Of a stretch of 62,374 nucleotides of DNA, positions 1 to 9,443 are shown one piece after another (within the stretch, counting starts at the first letter, position 1; each line of letters starts with the position of its first letter). Both the position numbers and the translations under genes were made by a program. The notes under the pieces are model-generated. The model had not been told where the DNA came from, did not search any database, and saw only the letters and a list, made by a program, of their open reading frames with translations. The DNA is taken from positions 1-62,374 of the forward strand of contig PLUE01000072.1 in the NCBI GenBank assembly GCA_003164785.1. The letters run 5' to 3'. Origin of the DNA: Gammaproteobacteria bacterium (GTDB taxonomy: Bacteria; Pseudomonadota; Gammaproteobacteria; Steroidobacterales; Steroidobacteraceae).

Positions 1-2
1 TG

Positions 3-3000
3 AACGCCAAGGCGGCGCTGTTCGCTACCCGCGAGATGCTGGATGAGGCCGGCGTCGAACTGCCCATCATCGTCTCCGGCACCATCACGGATGCCTCGGG
101 ACGGACGCTGTCGGGACAGACCACCGAGGCGTTCTGGAACTCCATCCGGCATGCCCGGCCCACGGTGGTGGGCCTCAATTGCGCGCTCGGCGGCAGGCAG
201 CTGCGGCCCTACGTCGAGGAACTGGCGAGGATTGCGGACACCTACGTTTGTGCTTATCCCAACGCCGGACTGCCCAATGCCTTCGGTGAATATGACGAGA
301 CCCCGCGGCAGACGGCCGACATCCTGCGCGAATTCGCGACCAGCGGGTTTCTCAACATGCTGGGCGGCTGTTGCGGCACCACGCCCGAGCACATACGCGC
401 GATGGCGGAGGCTGTGGCGGGACTGCCGACACGCGTCGTGCCGGCGATACCGAGGGCCTGCCGATTGAGCGGATTGGAGCCTCTGACCATCGACTCCCAG
501 AGCCTGTTCGTCAACGTGGGCGAGCGGACCAATGTCACGGGCTCGGCAAAATTCCGCAAGCTGATCGAAGCGAACGATTATGCGGCGGCCGTGGACATCG
601 CGCGCCAGCAGGTGGCCAACGGTGCGCAGATCATCGACGTCAACATGGACGAGGGCATGCTCGACTCGCAGGCGGCGATGACCAAGTTCCTGAGCCTTAT
701 CGCAGGCGAACCCGACATCGCCCGGGTGCCGGTGATGATCGACTCGTCGAAGTGGTCGGTGATCGAGGCGGGCCTGAAGTGCGTGCAGGGCAAGTCGATC
801 GTCAACTCGATCAGCCTGAAGGAGGGCGAGGAAGCCTTCCTGCTGCATGCCCGCCAGGTCCTTTGCTACGGCGCCGCCGTCGTGGTCATGGCGTTCGATG
901 AGCTCGGGCAGGCCGATACCCTCAAGCGCAAGGTGGAGATTTGCGAGCGGGCCTACAAGCTGCTCACCGAGGAGCTGAACTTTCCGCCCGAGGACATCAT
1001 TTTCGATCCGAACATCTTCGCGGTGGCGACCGGCATCGAGGAGCACAACCGTTACAGCCTGGATTTCATCGAGGCGACGGCTGCGATCAAGGAGCGCATG
1101 CCGCTCGTGCACGTCAGCGGGGGCGTCAGCAACGTATCCTTCTCCTTCCGCGGCAACGAGCCGGTGCGGGAGGCGATGCATTCCGCGTTCCTCTATCACG
1201 CAATCCGCGCCGGATTGACCATGGGCATCGTCAATGCGGGCCAGTTGGCGATCTACGAGGACATCCCCGCGGACCTGCGCGAGCGGGTGGAGGATGTCAT
1301 CCTGGCTCGACGCGAAGACGCGACCGAGCGGCTGCTCGAGATCGCCGAGCGCTTCAAGGGCGGCGGTTCGGTGAAGCGGGGCGACGATCTGGAGTGGCGC
1401 AAGTTGCCCGTGGAGGAACGGCTGCAGCACGCGCTGGTCAAGGGGCTCGATGAATTCGTTCTGGCCGACACCGAGGAAGCGCGTCTGAAAACCAAGCGGC
1501 CGCTCGATGTCATCGAAGGGCCGCTGATGGATGGCATGAACGTGGTCGGAGACCTGTTCGGTTCCGGAAAGATGTTCCTGCCCCAGGTGGTGAAATCGGC
1601 GCGCGTCATGAAAAAGGCGGTCTCGGTCTTGATTCCGTACATCGAAAAGGAAAAGTCCGGTGCGAGCCGCTCGAACGGCAAGGTGGTCATCGCGACCGTG
1701 AAGGGCGATGTGCACGACATCGGCAAGAACATCGTGGGCGTCGTGCTTCAATGCAATAATTTCGAGGTCATCGATTTGGGCGTGATGGCGTCCTGCGCGA
1801 AAATTCTCGAGGCGGCCACGCGGGAAGGCGCCGATTTCATCGGACTGTCGGGGCTCATCACGCCCTCGCTCGACGAAATGGTGCATGTGGCGAAGGAGAT
1901 GCAGCGTCTGGGCTACAAGCAGCCGTTGTTGATCGGCGGCGCAACGACGTCGCCGGCGCACACCGCCGTCAAGATCGACCCGCAATATGCCGGTGCCGTC
2001 ATCTACGTAAAGGACGCGTCGCGGGCGGTCGGTGTGTGTCAACAGCTCGTCACCCCGGACACGCGCGCGGCGTACATCGCCGACATCAAGTCGGATTACG
2101 AGGTGAAGCGGGAGCAGCATCGCAACAAGAGCGCGAAGACGCCGCAATTGTCGCTGGCGGCGGCACGCAACAAGAAGTTCAAGATCGATTGGTCGACCTA
2201 TACGCCGCCGACCCCGACGTTCCTGGGAGTGCGCTCATATGACGCGTATCCGCTCGAGGAACTGGTGCCGTATATCGACTGGATGCCGTTCTTCAACGCC
2301 TGGGAATTCGCCGGGAAGTTTCCCGACATCATGACCGATCCGGTCATCGGGGAGGCGGCGACCGGTTTGTACGAGGATGCGAAGCGCATGCTCAGCCAGA
2401 TCGTCTCCGAGAAGTGGCTCGGGGCGCGCGCGGTGGTGGGATTCTTTCCCGCGGACATGGTGGGTGATGACGACATCAACGTTTATGCCGACGACAGCCG
2501 CCGGTCGGTGACGTTTCGACTGCACCACTTGCGGCAGCAGAAAGGGAAGGCGCAGGATCAAGCGCAATTGTGCCTGGCGGACTTTGTCGCACCTGCGCAC
2601 AACGGGCGGCCCGACTACATCGGCGCGTTCGCCGTGACCGCGGGGGTCGGCATCGATGCGCGGGTGGCGGCCTTCGAGGCCGCGCACGATGACTACAGCA
2701 GCATCATGTTGAAGGCGTTGGCTGACCGGCTCGCCGAGGCGCTGGCCGAGCGCATGCACGAGCGCGTGCGGCGCGAATGGTGGGGTTATGCCGCGGATGA
2801 AACGCTCGACGGCGCGGGCTTGATTCGCGAGGAGTATCGCGGCATCCGGCCGGCTCCTGGATATCCGGCCTGCCCCGATCATACTGAAAAGGCGACGTTG
2901 TGGGCCATGCTCGATCCGCAGCGCAACGCGGGGATCCGGCTGACCGAATCGTTCGCGATGTTTCCCACCGCCGCGGTCAGCGGGTTCTACTTTTCGCATC

Positions 3001-3155
3001 CGCAAGCCCACTATTTCGGCGTCGGCAAGATCGATCGGGATCAGGTGGCCAGCTACGCGCAGCGCAAGGGGATCACCCTGGTGGAGGCCGAGCGGTGGCT
3101 CGCACCGAACCTGGGATACGACCCGGAGATGTTGGCGGCGGCGAACGCGGCCTAG
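3..3155 (+). CDS. metH: Cobalamin-dependent methionine synthase MetH, 5'-truncated by the window edge
   Basis: Transfers a methyl group from methyltetrahydrofolate through cobalamin to homocysteine, the last step of methionine synthesis, in the cytoplasm. The frame is open to the first bases, so the start lies outside; about 190 residues of the usual roughly 1,230 are missing. Numbering from the first in-window Met (position 36), the rest of the homocysteine domain shows the zinc-ligand Cys49 (GLNCALG) and the Cys pair in GGCCGTTP (about 109-116). The pterin domain follows (VGERTNVTGSAKF). The B12 domain has DVHDIGKN with the cobalt-ligating His560, and the C-terminal SAM-binding reactivation domain has RPAPGYPACPDHTEK. 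All four modules are colinear with E. coli MetH and no frameshift is seen. It converges on glpK with a 28 bp gap. The identification is very secure. Confidence 0.98.
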   Translation, partial: NAKAALFATREMLDEAGVELPIIVSGTITDASGRTLSGQTTEAFWNSIRHARPTVVGLNCALGGRQLRPYVEELARIADTYVCAYPNAGLPNAFGEYDETPRQTADILREFATSGFLNMLGGCCGTTPEHIRAMAEAVAGLPTRVVPAIPRACRLSGLEPLTIDSQSLFVNVGERTNVTGSAKFRKLIEANDYAAAVDIARQQVANGAQIIDVNMDEGMLDSQAAMTKFLSLIAGEPDIARVPVMIDSSKWSVIEAGLKCVQGKSIVNSISLKEGEEAFLLHARQVLCYGAAVVVMAFDELGQADTLKRKVEICERAYKLLTEELNFPPEDIIFDPNIFAVATGIEEHNRYSLDFIEATAAIKERMPLVHVSGGVSNVSFSFRGNEPVREAMHSAFLYHAIRAGLTMGIVNAGQLAIYEDIPADLRERVEDVILARREDATERLLEIAERFKGGGSVKRGDDLEWRKLPVEERLQHALVKGLDEFVLADTEEARLKTKRPLDVIEGPLMDGMNVVGDLFGSGKMFLPQVVKSARVMKKAVSVLIPYIEKEKSGASRSNGKVVIATVKGDVHDIGKNIVGVVLQCNNFEVIDLGVMASCAKILEAATREGADFIGLSGLITPSLDEMVHVAKEMQRLGYKQPLLIGGATTSPAHTAVKIDPQYAGAVIYVKDASRAVGVCQQLVTPDTRAAYIADIKSDYEVKREQHRNKSAKTPQLSLAAARNKKFKIDWSTYTPPTPTFLGVRSYDAYPLEELVPYIDWMPFFNAWEFAGKFPDIMTDPVIGEAATGLYEDAKRMLSQIVSEKWLGARAVVGFFPADMVGDDDINVYADDSRRSVTFRLHHLRQQKGKAQDQAQLCLADFVAPAHNGRPDYIGAFAVTAGVGIDARVAAFEAAHDDYSSIMLKALADRLAEALAERMHERVRREWWGYAADETLDGAGLIREEYRGIRPAPGYPACPDHTEKATLWAMLDPQRNAGIRLTESFAMFPTAAVSGFYFSHPQAHYFGVGKIDRDQVASYAQRKGITLVEAERWLAPNLGYDPEMLAAANAA

Positions 3156-3183
3156 CGGAACCGGCGCGCGGGCGCGAGCTTCC

Positions 3184-4686
3184 TCATGGGTTGTCGGCCA
3201 GGCTCAGCGTCGCCTTCACGGCACGCTGCCAGCCGGCATAGAGCGCCGCATTCGTGTCCGGCGACATGTCGGGCGTGAACGTGCGTCCGATGGCCCAGTG
3301 CTGCGCGATTTCCTCCCGGCTGGACCAAAAGCCGACCGCCAGGCCGGCCAGATAGGCAGCGCCGAGCGCGGTCGTTTCCGCGACTTCGGGACGCTCCACG
3401 CGCACGCCGAGAATGTCGCTTTGAAACTGCAGCAGGAAGTTGTTCGCGACGGCTCCGCCGTCGACGCGCAACGACTTGAGCGCGATTCCGGAATCGGCTT
3501 CCATGGCCGACAGCACGTCCCGGGTCTGGTACGCGAGCGACTCGAGCACGGCGCGCGCCAGGTGACCCCGCCCCGTGCCGCGCGTGAGCCCGAACACCGC
3601 GCCGCGCGCATCGCTGCGCCAGTAAGGCGCTCCCAATCCGACGAATGCCGGTACGAAGTACACACCCTCCGTGGAGGCCACGCTCATCGCCAGCGTTTCG
3701 GTTTCCTCGGCGTGAGTGATCATTTGCATGCCGTCGCGCAGCCATTGCACCGCGGAGCCCGCGACGAAGATGCTGCCCTCCAGGGCATATTCAACCTTGT
3801 CGTCGATGCCCCATGCGATGGTGGTCAAGAGGCCATGGTTGGACGTCACCGCGTGTTCACCCGTGTTCATCAGCATGAAGCAGCCGGTGCCATAGGTGTT
3901 TTTCGCCATGCCGGCCTCGAAGCATGCCTGGCCGAAGAGAGCGGCCTGTTGGTCGCCGGCAATGCCCGCGATCGGAACCGCCTTGCCGAAAAATTGGTGT
4001 TCGGCGGTGGCCCCATAGACTTCACTCGACGGGCGGACCTCCGCAAGCATGGAACGCGGCACGCCGAGCATCTCGAGCAGTTCGTCGTCCCAGCGTCTGT
4101 GATGAATATCGTACATCAAGGTGCGCGACGCATTCGAATAGTCGGTGACATGCACGCGTCGGTCGGTCAAATTCCAGACGAGCCAGCTGTCGACGGTGCC
4201 GAACAACAGGTCGCCGTGTTCGGCACGCTGCTTCGCGCCGGGTACGTTGTCCAAAATCCATCGTACTTTGGTGCCGGAAAAATAAGGATCGATCAGCAGT
4301 CCGGTTTTCGCGCGCACCGTGTCGGCGTAGCCTCGTGCCCCCAGGTCGGCGCAGATGTCGGCGCTCTGACGCGACTGCCACACGATCGCGTTGTAAACGG
4401 GTTTCCCGGTGTTCCTGTCCCAGACGACCGCCGTCTCGCGTTGATTGGTGATGCCGATCGCAGCGATCTGTCCCGGGTCCACCCGGCCCTCGGTAAGCAA
4501 TTCGGTGACGGTGGTGAGCACCGAAGACAGGATTTCGAGCGGGTTGTGTTCGACCCAGCCGGGCTTCGGGAAGATTTGTGGAAATTCTCGTTGCGCCTTG
4601 CCCGCGACATGTCCGGCGCGGTCGAACAGCATCGCCCGGGAACTGGTCGTACCCTGATCGAGGGCGAGGATGTATTGCTGGTCCAT
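3184..4686 (-). CDS. glpK: Glycerol kinase
   Basis: Phosphorylates glycerol to sn-glycerol 3-phosphate with ATP in the cytoplasm and supplies the substrate of the upstream glpD product. The protein is 500 residues, the normal length. It opens with the FGGY-kinase phosphate-binding motif ALDQGTTSSRAM (residues 7-18). The C-terminal half has the second nucleotide motif VDGGAVANNFLLQFQSD. The ATG at 4686 is preceded by a GGAG Shine-Dalgarno seven bases upstream. It lies 40 bp behind glpD on the same strand, so glpD-glpK is probably one transcript. No regulator (glpR) is visible here. Confidence 0.97.
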   Translation of the reverse strand: MDQQYILALDQGTTSSRAMLFDRAGHVAGKAQREFPQIFPKPGWVEHNPLEILSSVLTTVTELLTEGRVDPGQIAAIGITNQRETAVVWDRNTGKPVYNAIVWQSRQSADICADLGARGYADTVRAKTGLLIDPYFSGTKVRWILDNVPGAKQRAEHGDLLFGTVDSWLVWNLTDRRVHVTDYSNASRTLMYDIHHRRWDDELLEMLGVPRSMLAEVRPSSEVYGATAEHQFFGKAVPIAGIAGDQQAALFGQACFEAGMAKNTYGTGCFMLMNTGEHAVTSNHGLLTTIAWGIDDKVEYALEGSIFVAGSAVQWLRDGMQMITHAEETETLAMSVASTEGVYFVPAFVGLGAPYWRSDARGAVFGLTRGTGRGHLARAVLESLAYQTRDVLSAMEADSGIALKSLRVDGGAVANNFLLQFQSDILGVRVERPEVAETTALGAAYLAGLAVGFWSSREEIAQHWAIGRTFTPDMSPDTNAALYAGWQRAVKATLSLADNP

Positions 4687-4726
4687 TATGCATCTCCAGT
4701 AAGAGTGCCGTCAGGCATGCGTGCCG

Positions 4727-6337
4727 TCAGGCATGCGCGGCGAAGTACTCGGCCAGTTTTCCGTCGGCCTGGTCCCCGAACAGCAACTCGCAGGCTTCCG
4801 TCAAGCCCGGCGAGCGCCGTATGTCGTCGGCGCGCTCGACCAAGGCGATTTTCGACCGGCGTCGTAAAAAGTCCTCGAGCTTGGTGATCATTTCTCGGCG
4901 CGCCGCCTGGGCGACCTCGCAGCGCAAATATTCCGTTCCCTTGATGAGCACGTCGGCCTGCCGGGGATCTTCGCGGATGTTCTCGAGAAGGCCGATCGCC
5001 TCGGCCGCATAGCGACGCCACAGGCGTGTGCTCAATGGCTCGGAGGATTCCGGCGACGTGTAGTCGTCGAGGCCGAGCAGGCGCGCCTGATGGAAGAATT
5101 CATCGCGAACGGCGGCAGGGGGCTCGCCGTACCACTTGTAGTCCGGATGCGGCAGCGCGATGCCGAGGGAGCGCACCAGGCCGCTGATTTCGTTGCCCAC
5201 ATTCAGGCAATCGGTCAGCTTGCCGCCGAAGATGCTGATATGAGCGTCCTCGCGCTGCATCTCGACCGCGTGTTTTCGCGACAGTTGCAGAAAATCGCGG
5301 CCCTTGCCCGGCTCGCTCTTGACCGCCAGAGGTCGGACTCCGCAACGGGTTGCGATGATGTCCGCCTTCGTGAGCGGGTGCTCCAGCTTCAACCGCTTGT
5401 TGATGTTGTCGAGGACGAACGCCACGTCTTCGTCCGTGACGCCGACATTCGGGTCGCTCACCGGCGTGTCGGTCGTGCCGATGCAGGTTCGGTTGCCCAT
5501 CGGTATCACGAAGAAGAGCCGTCCGTCATCCGCAAAGAACGCCAAAACACGGCGTTCGGCCACCAGGCGCCTGACGATCAAATGGATGCCCTTCGACAGC
5601 GCGTGATGGTGCAGCGTTTTTTCGCCCGTCAGGACGTTGTGTGCATCGACGTAAGGACCCGCGGCGTTGATCAACACCCGCGCCCGGATCTCGAACTCGG
5701 CCCCTCCGTCGACGACGTCGCGGGCACGTGCGACCCACCACCCGCCCTCGCGCTTCGCGCCGAGCGACTCCACATAATTGGCGGCGACGCAGCCATGGTC
5801 CAGGGCGGTCCGTACAAAGTTGAAAACGAATCGCGCATCATTGTCATGCAGGTAGGCGTCGGAGTATTCGAAACCGCCGGTTGCGTTGTCGGTATCGACG
5901 AGGGGTTCCTCCTGGCGGATGCGCTTGCGCGCCAGAAACCGGGGTGTGCGGGTGAAGCAGCTGCCGATGAACCAGTACAGCCATGCGCCGAGGAGCAGAT
6001 AGCTCGGGCGGTACCGAAAGCCTCTCGTCAACGTGGTGAAGAAGCGAATTTCCTGAACGGTCGACGGGTAGCTGCGCATCAGATGATTGCGGCTCACGCA
6101 GAGCTTGCGGACCAGGGCGAAGTCCCACGTCTCCATGTACTTGATCCCGCCCCAGGCGAGGTTGGAGGTGTTCATGCTGGTCAGGCCGGCGAAGTCCCCG
6201 CGATCGATGAGCGCGACCTGGGCGCCCTTGCCGGCCAGCGCGGCCGCGCTGACCGCGCCGTTGATGCCGCCGCCCACCACCAGCACGTCGAATTGCTGCT
6301 GCCGCAGCTTGGCGAGGTTGCTTCCACGCAGTTTCAC
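4727..6337 (-). CDS. glpD: Aerobic glycerol-3-phosphate dehydrogenase
   Basis: FAD-dependent, membrane-associated enzyme oxidising glycerol 3-phosphate to dihydroxyacetone phosphate and passing electrons to quinone. The 536-residue product has an N-terminal Rossmann motif VVGGGINGA (about 20-28) and the family stretch TSNLAWGGIKYME. The start is a GTG at 6337 with AGAGGA upstream. Just upstream, the stop codon of a glpF remnant lies 13 bp before this start, so the operon was probably once glpF-glpD-glpK. GlpD and GlpK together feed glycerol carbon into glycolysis. Length and motifs look intact. Confidence 0.96.
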   Translation of the reverse strand: MKLRGSNLAKLRQQQFDVLVVGGGINGAVSAAALAGKGAQVALIDRGDFAGLTSMNTSNLAWGGIKYMETWDFALVRKLCVSRNHLMRSYPSTVQEIRFFTTLTRGFRYRPSYLLLGAWLYWFIGSCFTRTPRFLARKRIRQEEPLVDTDNATGGFEYSDAYLHDNDARFVFNFVRTALDHGCVAANYVESLGAKREGGWWVARARDVVDGGAEFEIRARVLINAAGPYVDAHNVLTGEKTLHHHALSKGIHLIVRRLVAERRVLAFFADDGRLFFVIPMGNRTCIGTTDTPVSDPNVGVTDEDVAFVLDNINKRLKLEHPLTKADIIATRCGVRPLAVKSEPGKGRDFLQLSRKHAVEMQREDAHISIFGGKLTDCLNVGNEISGLVRSLGIALPHPDYKWYGEPPAAVRDEFFHQARLLGLDDYTSPESSEPLSTRLWRRYAAEAIGLLENIREDPRQADVLIKGTEYLRCEVAQAARREMITKLEDFLRRRSKIALVERADDIRRSPGLTEACELLFGDQADGKLAEYFAAHA

Positions 6338-6350
6338 GATGTCGCGTCCT

Positions 6351-6464
6351 CTAGGGCGAGAGCACGGAGATGTTTCCGCGCAGCAGCAGATAGAGGGCCG
6401 CCGCCAGTGCGGCGCCCAGGAACGGGCCTACCACCGGGATCCAGGCGTACCCCCAGTCGCTGTC
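6351..6464 (-). pseudogene. glpF: 3' remnant of glycerol facilitator glpF
   Basis: Reading the minus strand, an open stretch of about 37 codons ending in TAG at 6351-6353 encodes DSDWGYAWIPVVGPFLGAAL followed by a hydrophobic segment and a short polar tail. The DWGY-W-P-VGP-LGA pattern is that of the last membrane segment of aquaglyceroporins (MIP/GlpF family). An in-frame TAA stands immediately upstream (6465-6467) and the rest of the gene, about 230 residues, is absent from the window. Its position directly before glpD supports an original glpF-glpD-glpK operon. The match is short and judged by eye. Confidence 0.7.
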
Positions 6465-6544
6465 TTATTCGATCGATAATAGCAGAAGACACCGCCCCTT
6501 CGCGCCCAACGGTTGCGCATTCGGCCGGTTGCGATGAGCGCGCC

Positions 6545-7996
6545 TTATCCCGGATCGGCAGCCTGTTTCTTCTGCCCGGAGCGTGCGTCCTGTCGGTTAC
6601 CGGCGTTGCCCTTGAAATCGTCGGGCTGCAAACGATACCGCGCCAGAAGCTTGTAGAAATCCGTGCGATTGCGCTTTGCCAGGCGGGCCGATTGCATGAC
6701 GTTTCCCGCCGTGGTCTGCAAATTCGTCTTCAGGTACGCGACCGCGAACTCCTCGCGCGCTTCGTCGTACGTGGGCACGCTGGTCGAATCCTTGCCCAGC
6801 GACTTCTGCACGAATTCCTTGGTCATGACCTTGCCGTGCGACAGGGCGACGTTTTGCTTCACGAGATCGAAGAGCTGGCGGACGTTGCCCGGCCAGTCAG
6901 TGGTCGCGAGTAACTCGATGGCTTCCGGGGAATAAATCTTGGCGTCTCCGTCGTCCTTGGCTTGCTCCAGGAAATGCGACACCAGCAGCGGGATGTCCTC
7001 GCGACGACGGCCCAGCGGGGGAATCTCGATGGGCATTATGTTAATTGCATAAAAGAGTTCCTGGCGGAATGTGCCTGCTTCGATCAGCGCCTTGAGGTCG
7101 CGAGACGTCGTGCTGATCAGCCGGACACCGGGATTCCTGTTGAGTGCCGCCATGAACTCCACCTGCAGGCGCAGCGGCAGATCGCCGATTTCATCGAGCA
7201 ACAAGGTGCCCCCCCGCGCCGCCTCCAACGCGCCCGTGCTCGACTCCGCGCCATCGTCGAACCCGTCGGCGCGCCGACCGAACAGTTCCGTCTCCAGTCC
7301 TTCTTCCGTCGAGTTTTGACAGCTCACCGACACGAACAACTTGTCGCGGCGTTTGCTGGCCGCGTGAATCGCGCGGGCGAGCAACTCCTTGCCGGTCCCG
7401 TTCTCGCCCGTCAGCAGCACAGGGACGTCGGAACACGCCGCCCGGTTGGCGAGTTCGAGACGATCCTCCATGAGCTGGCTGCGGGAGACGATCTGGGAGC
7501 GCCAATCGCTTTCGACCAGGGTAAAGGTGGATTCGGCCACGGCCCGTTCGACCTGACCCAGGAGTTCGGCCTTTTCGACGGGCTTGACCAGGAAGCCGAA
7601 TGCGCCGGATTGCGTCGCTTCGACCGCCTGGGCGATCGTGCCATGCGCCGTGACGATGATGACGATCAGGGACGGCCAGCGGCTCTTCAACTCCTTCAGC
7701 AGCGCGAGGCCGCCCATGTCCTCCAAGTGCAGATCGGTTACGACGAGGTTCGGGCGGGAACGTACACAGGCATCCAAGGCGGCATGGGCGCTCTCGACCA
7801 GTTCGACGGAATAATTCGCCGTGCTCAAACGGGCGTTCATGAAGCGGCGCGATTCGGGGTCGTTGTCGACGACCATGATGCGCGCCTTGCGCTCGACTTC
7901 AGGCGGGCTGTCCTCGGAGCCAGGCTTGTACGCTTTGAGCTTTTGCGTGATCCCGAACCCGAGGGACATGGTGCTGGGCGGCGATTTATCCTTCAT
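6545..7996 (-). CDS. GlrR/QseF-like NtrC-family response regulator with a degenerate GAFTGA loop
   Basis: The 483-residue protein is colinear with E. coli GlrR: a receiver domain (about 38-155) with phosphoacceptor Asp88 (VVTDLHLED) and Lys138 (FLVKPV), an AAA+ domain with Walker A GENGTGKE (197-204) and Walker B LLLDEIGDLP (265-274), and a Fis-type helix-turn-helix near the C terminus (NRTDFYKLLARY). In this family the sigma-54-contacting loop reads GAFTGA; here the corresponding stretch is GFDDGA (about 245-250), so productive sigma-54 contact is doubtful. The acidic pair of the receiver reads Asp-Asn rather than Asp-Asp. No partner histidine kinase is next to it. It may act as a sigma-70-type regulator or repressor, or be decaying. 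Confidence 0.85.
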   Translation of the reverse strand: MKDKSPPSTMSLGFGITQKLKAYKPGSEDSPPEVERKARIMVVDNDPESRRFMNARLSTANYSVELVESAHAALDACVRSRPNLVVTDLHLEDMGGLALLKELKSRWPSLIVIIVTAHGTIAQAVEATQSGAFGFLVKPVEKAELLGQVERAVAESTFTLVESDWRSQIVSRSQLMEDRLELANRAACSDVPVLLTGENGTGKELLARAIHAASKRRDKLFVSVSCQNSTEEGLETELFGRRADGFDDGAESSTGALEAARGGTLLLDEIGDLPLRLQVEFMAALNRNPGVRLISTTSRDLKALIEAGTFRQELFYAINIMPIEIPPLGRRREDIPLLVSHFLEQAKDDGDAKIYSPEAIELLATTDWPGNVRQLFDLVKQNVALSHGKVMTKEFVQKSLGKDSTSVPTYDEAREEFAVAYLKTNLQTTAGNVMQSARLAKRNRTDFYKLLARYRLQPDDFKGNAGNRQDARSGQKKQAADPG

Positions 7997-8434
7997 CCAA
8001 ATGCTCCATTAAACGTCGCGGGGTGAAACGCGCACCGGGTCGACTTCGATGGCTGCGTCGTCGCCGGTGCAAAACACGCTAGCAACCGGCCATGAGCTTG
8101 GCTGTAGGGGATTCGAGGCAATTCACCATACGCTTTCCACATAACGCAGATGACACGGAGTCCACATATCTTCAGGTTGGTCGTGCGCACGTGACTTAAC
8201 AGTTGCGCGTCCCGATGCGAGCACGAATTGTAGGTCAGTGCTGCGAGCACGAATAAGAAGCCGGTCAAAGAATTCGTGTTGTTGCTTGCACCGTCCGATC
8301 GCGCGCGTCAGAAACCCCTTACAGCGCTTGACTGCCACGCGGCCTTGTCCCGCTGCGCGGGTTTTAGCAAAGTTCAGGCAGCGCAGCATGGGTGTGCTGC
8401 CGGACAAACTTCTTACAACGTTGGGGGATTCATC
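7997..8434. other. Intergenic region between divergent genes
   Basis: About 440 bases between the response regulator start (minus strand) and the small membrane peptide (plus strand). I see no convincing reading frame, RNA gene or repeat here. It should hold the promoters of both flanking units, but I could not assign a clear -35/-10 pair. Confidence 0.5.
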
Positions 8435-8515
8435 ATGGGCCGAGGAATACTGCTTTGGATGCTGGGCGTGCCGTTGCCGGTCATTTTGCTGCTGGCCATG
8501 TGCTCGCATCGTTAA
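8435..8515 (+). CDS. 26-residue membrane peptide, function unknown
   Basis: An ATG at 8435 opens a 26-codon frame: MGRGILL followed by a hydrophobic stretch containing VPLPVILLLAM and a short polar end (CSHR). It is one predicted membrane helix with a central Pro-x-Pro kink. It ends 10 bases before the ATG of the larger membrane protein, which suggests co-transcription and perhaps translational coupling. Very short peptides of this kind occur in proteobacteria, but I know no function. The GGGGGA at 8423-8428 can serve as ribosome-binding site. Confidence 0.5.
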   Translation: MGRGILLWMLGVPLPVILLLAMCSHR

Positions 8516-8525
8516 GCTGAACAAC

Positions 8526-9425
8526 ATGGAACGTACACTAGACGCGCGCTCCGCTGATGCCGGTTCGGCATTCAATTCATCACGACCCAAATCCGCCGCC
8601 TCCTGGGGCGCCATCATTGCCGGCGCTCTGGTGGCCGTATCGGTGACGCTGATTCTCGCGGCACTGGGAACCGGGCTGGGCTTTGCATCGATCTCGCCTT
8701 GGTCCAATCAGGGCGTCTCCGTCAAGACATTTTCCGTCGCGGCGGTCATCTGGTTCATCGTCATGCAATGGGTGGCTTCGCTTTTCGGCGGTTACATCAC
8801 CGGCCGGTTGCGCACACGGTGGATAGGAACTCACGTACACGAGATTTTCTTTCGCGATACGGCGAACGGTCTCGTCACCTGGGCGGTGGCGACATTGATC
8901 ATGGCGACCATCCTGGGGTCATCGATCGTGTCCGGCATCAGCGGCGGCGTGAAGGCGGCGGCGGGTGTCGCCTCGGCCGGAGCGGAGGGTGCAGCGCATG
9001 GCGCCATGACGGGCGCGACGCCCAATTTCAGCTACGGCATCGACAAGCTGTTCCGGTCTCAGGGCGCTGCCGGTGCGGGAGCCGCCGGCGGTGCTGGTCA
9101 GCCGGGCACGGACGTTCGTGCGGAAGCGGCGCACATCGCCGTCAATGCGCTGGCGACCGGCAGCGTGCCGGACGCCGACCGCACCTACCTGGCGAGCTTG
9201 GTGGCTGCGCGCTCGGGTATGAGCGATGCCGATGCGCAGAAGCGTGTGGATGAGTTCATTGCGAGCGCCAATGAGGCTGAAGCCAATGCCAAGGCGGCTG
9301 CCGACGCGGCGCGCAAGGATGCGGCGGAAGTGGCGATCTACACGGCGCTTGCACTGTTGATCGGGGCATTCATCGCGAGCGTATCGGCCGCACTGGGTGG
9401 GCGACTACGCGACGAGCATGTGTAA
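8526..9425 (+). CDS. Multi-pass inner-membrane protein, function unknown
   Basis: The 299-residue product, counted from ATG 8526, has a hydrophilic N terminus and then hydrophobic segments at roughly 25-50 (ASWGAIIAGALVAVSVTL), 70-92, 117-142 and 270-290. Between the last two lies an Ala/Gly-rich soluble region of about 120 residues with a charged, helix-forming stretch (AEANAKAAADAARKDAAE), plausibly a periplasmic or cytoplasmic coiled region. I chose ATG 8526 because earlier in-frame codons run through the upstream peptide gene. I do not recognise the family. It converges with the next gene, leaving 18 bp. Confidence 0.75.
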   Translation: MERTLDARSADAGSAFNSSRPKSAASWGAIIAGALVAVSVTLILAALGTGLGFASISPWSNQGVSVKTFSVAAVIWFIVMQWVASLFGGYITGRLRTRWIGTHVHEIFFRDTANGLVTWAVATLIMATILGSSIVSGISGGVKAAAGVASAGAEGAAHGAMTGATPNFSYGIDKLFRSQGAAGAGAAGGAGQPGTDVRAEAAHIAVNALATGSVPDADRTYLASLVAARSGMSDADAQKRVDEFIASANEAEANAKAAADAARKDAAEVAIYTALALLIGAFIASVSAALGGRLRDEHV

Positions 9426-9443
9426 CCGTCGCGGCAGCCGGCG

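Noticed and set aside
3298..4887. 529-codon plus-strand frame over glpK
   Set aside because: Antisense shadow of glpK and the glpD end caused by high GC; composition is His/Arg-rich and lacks any domain.
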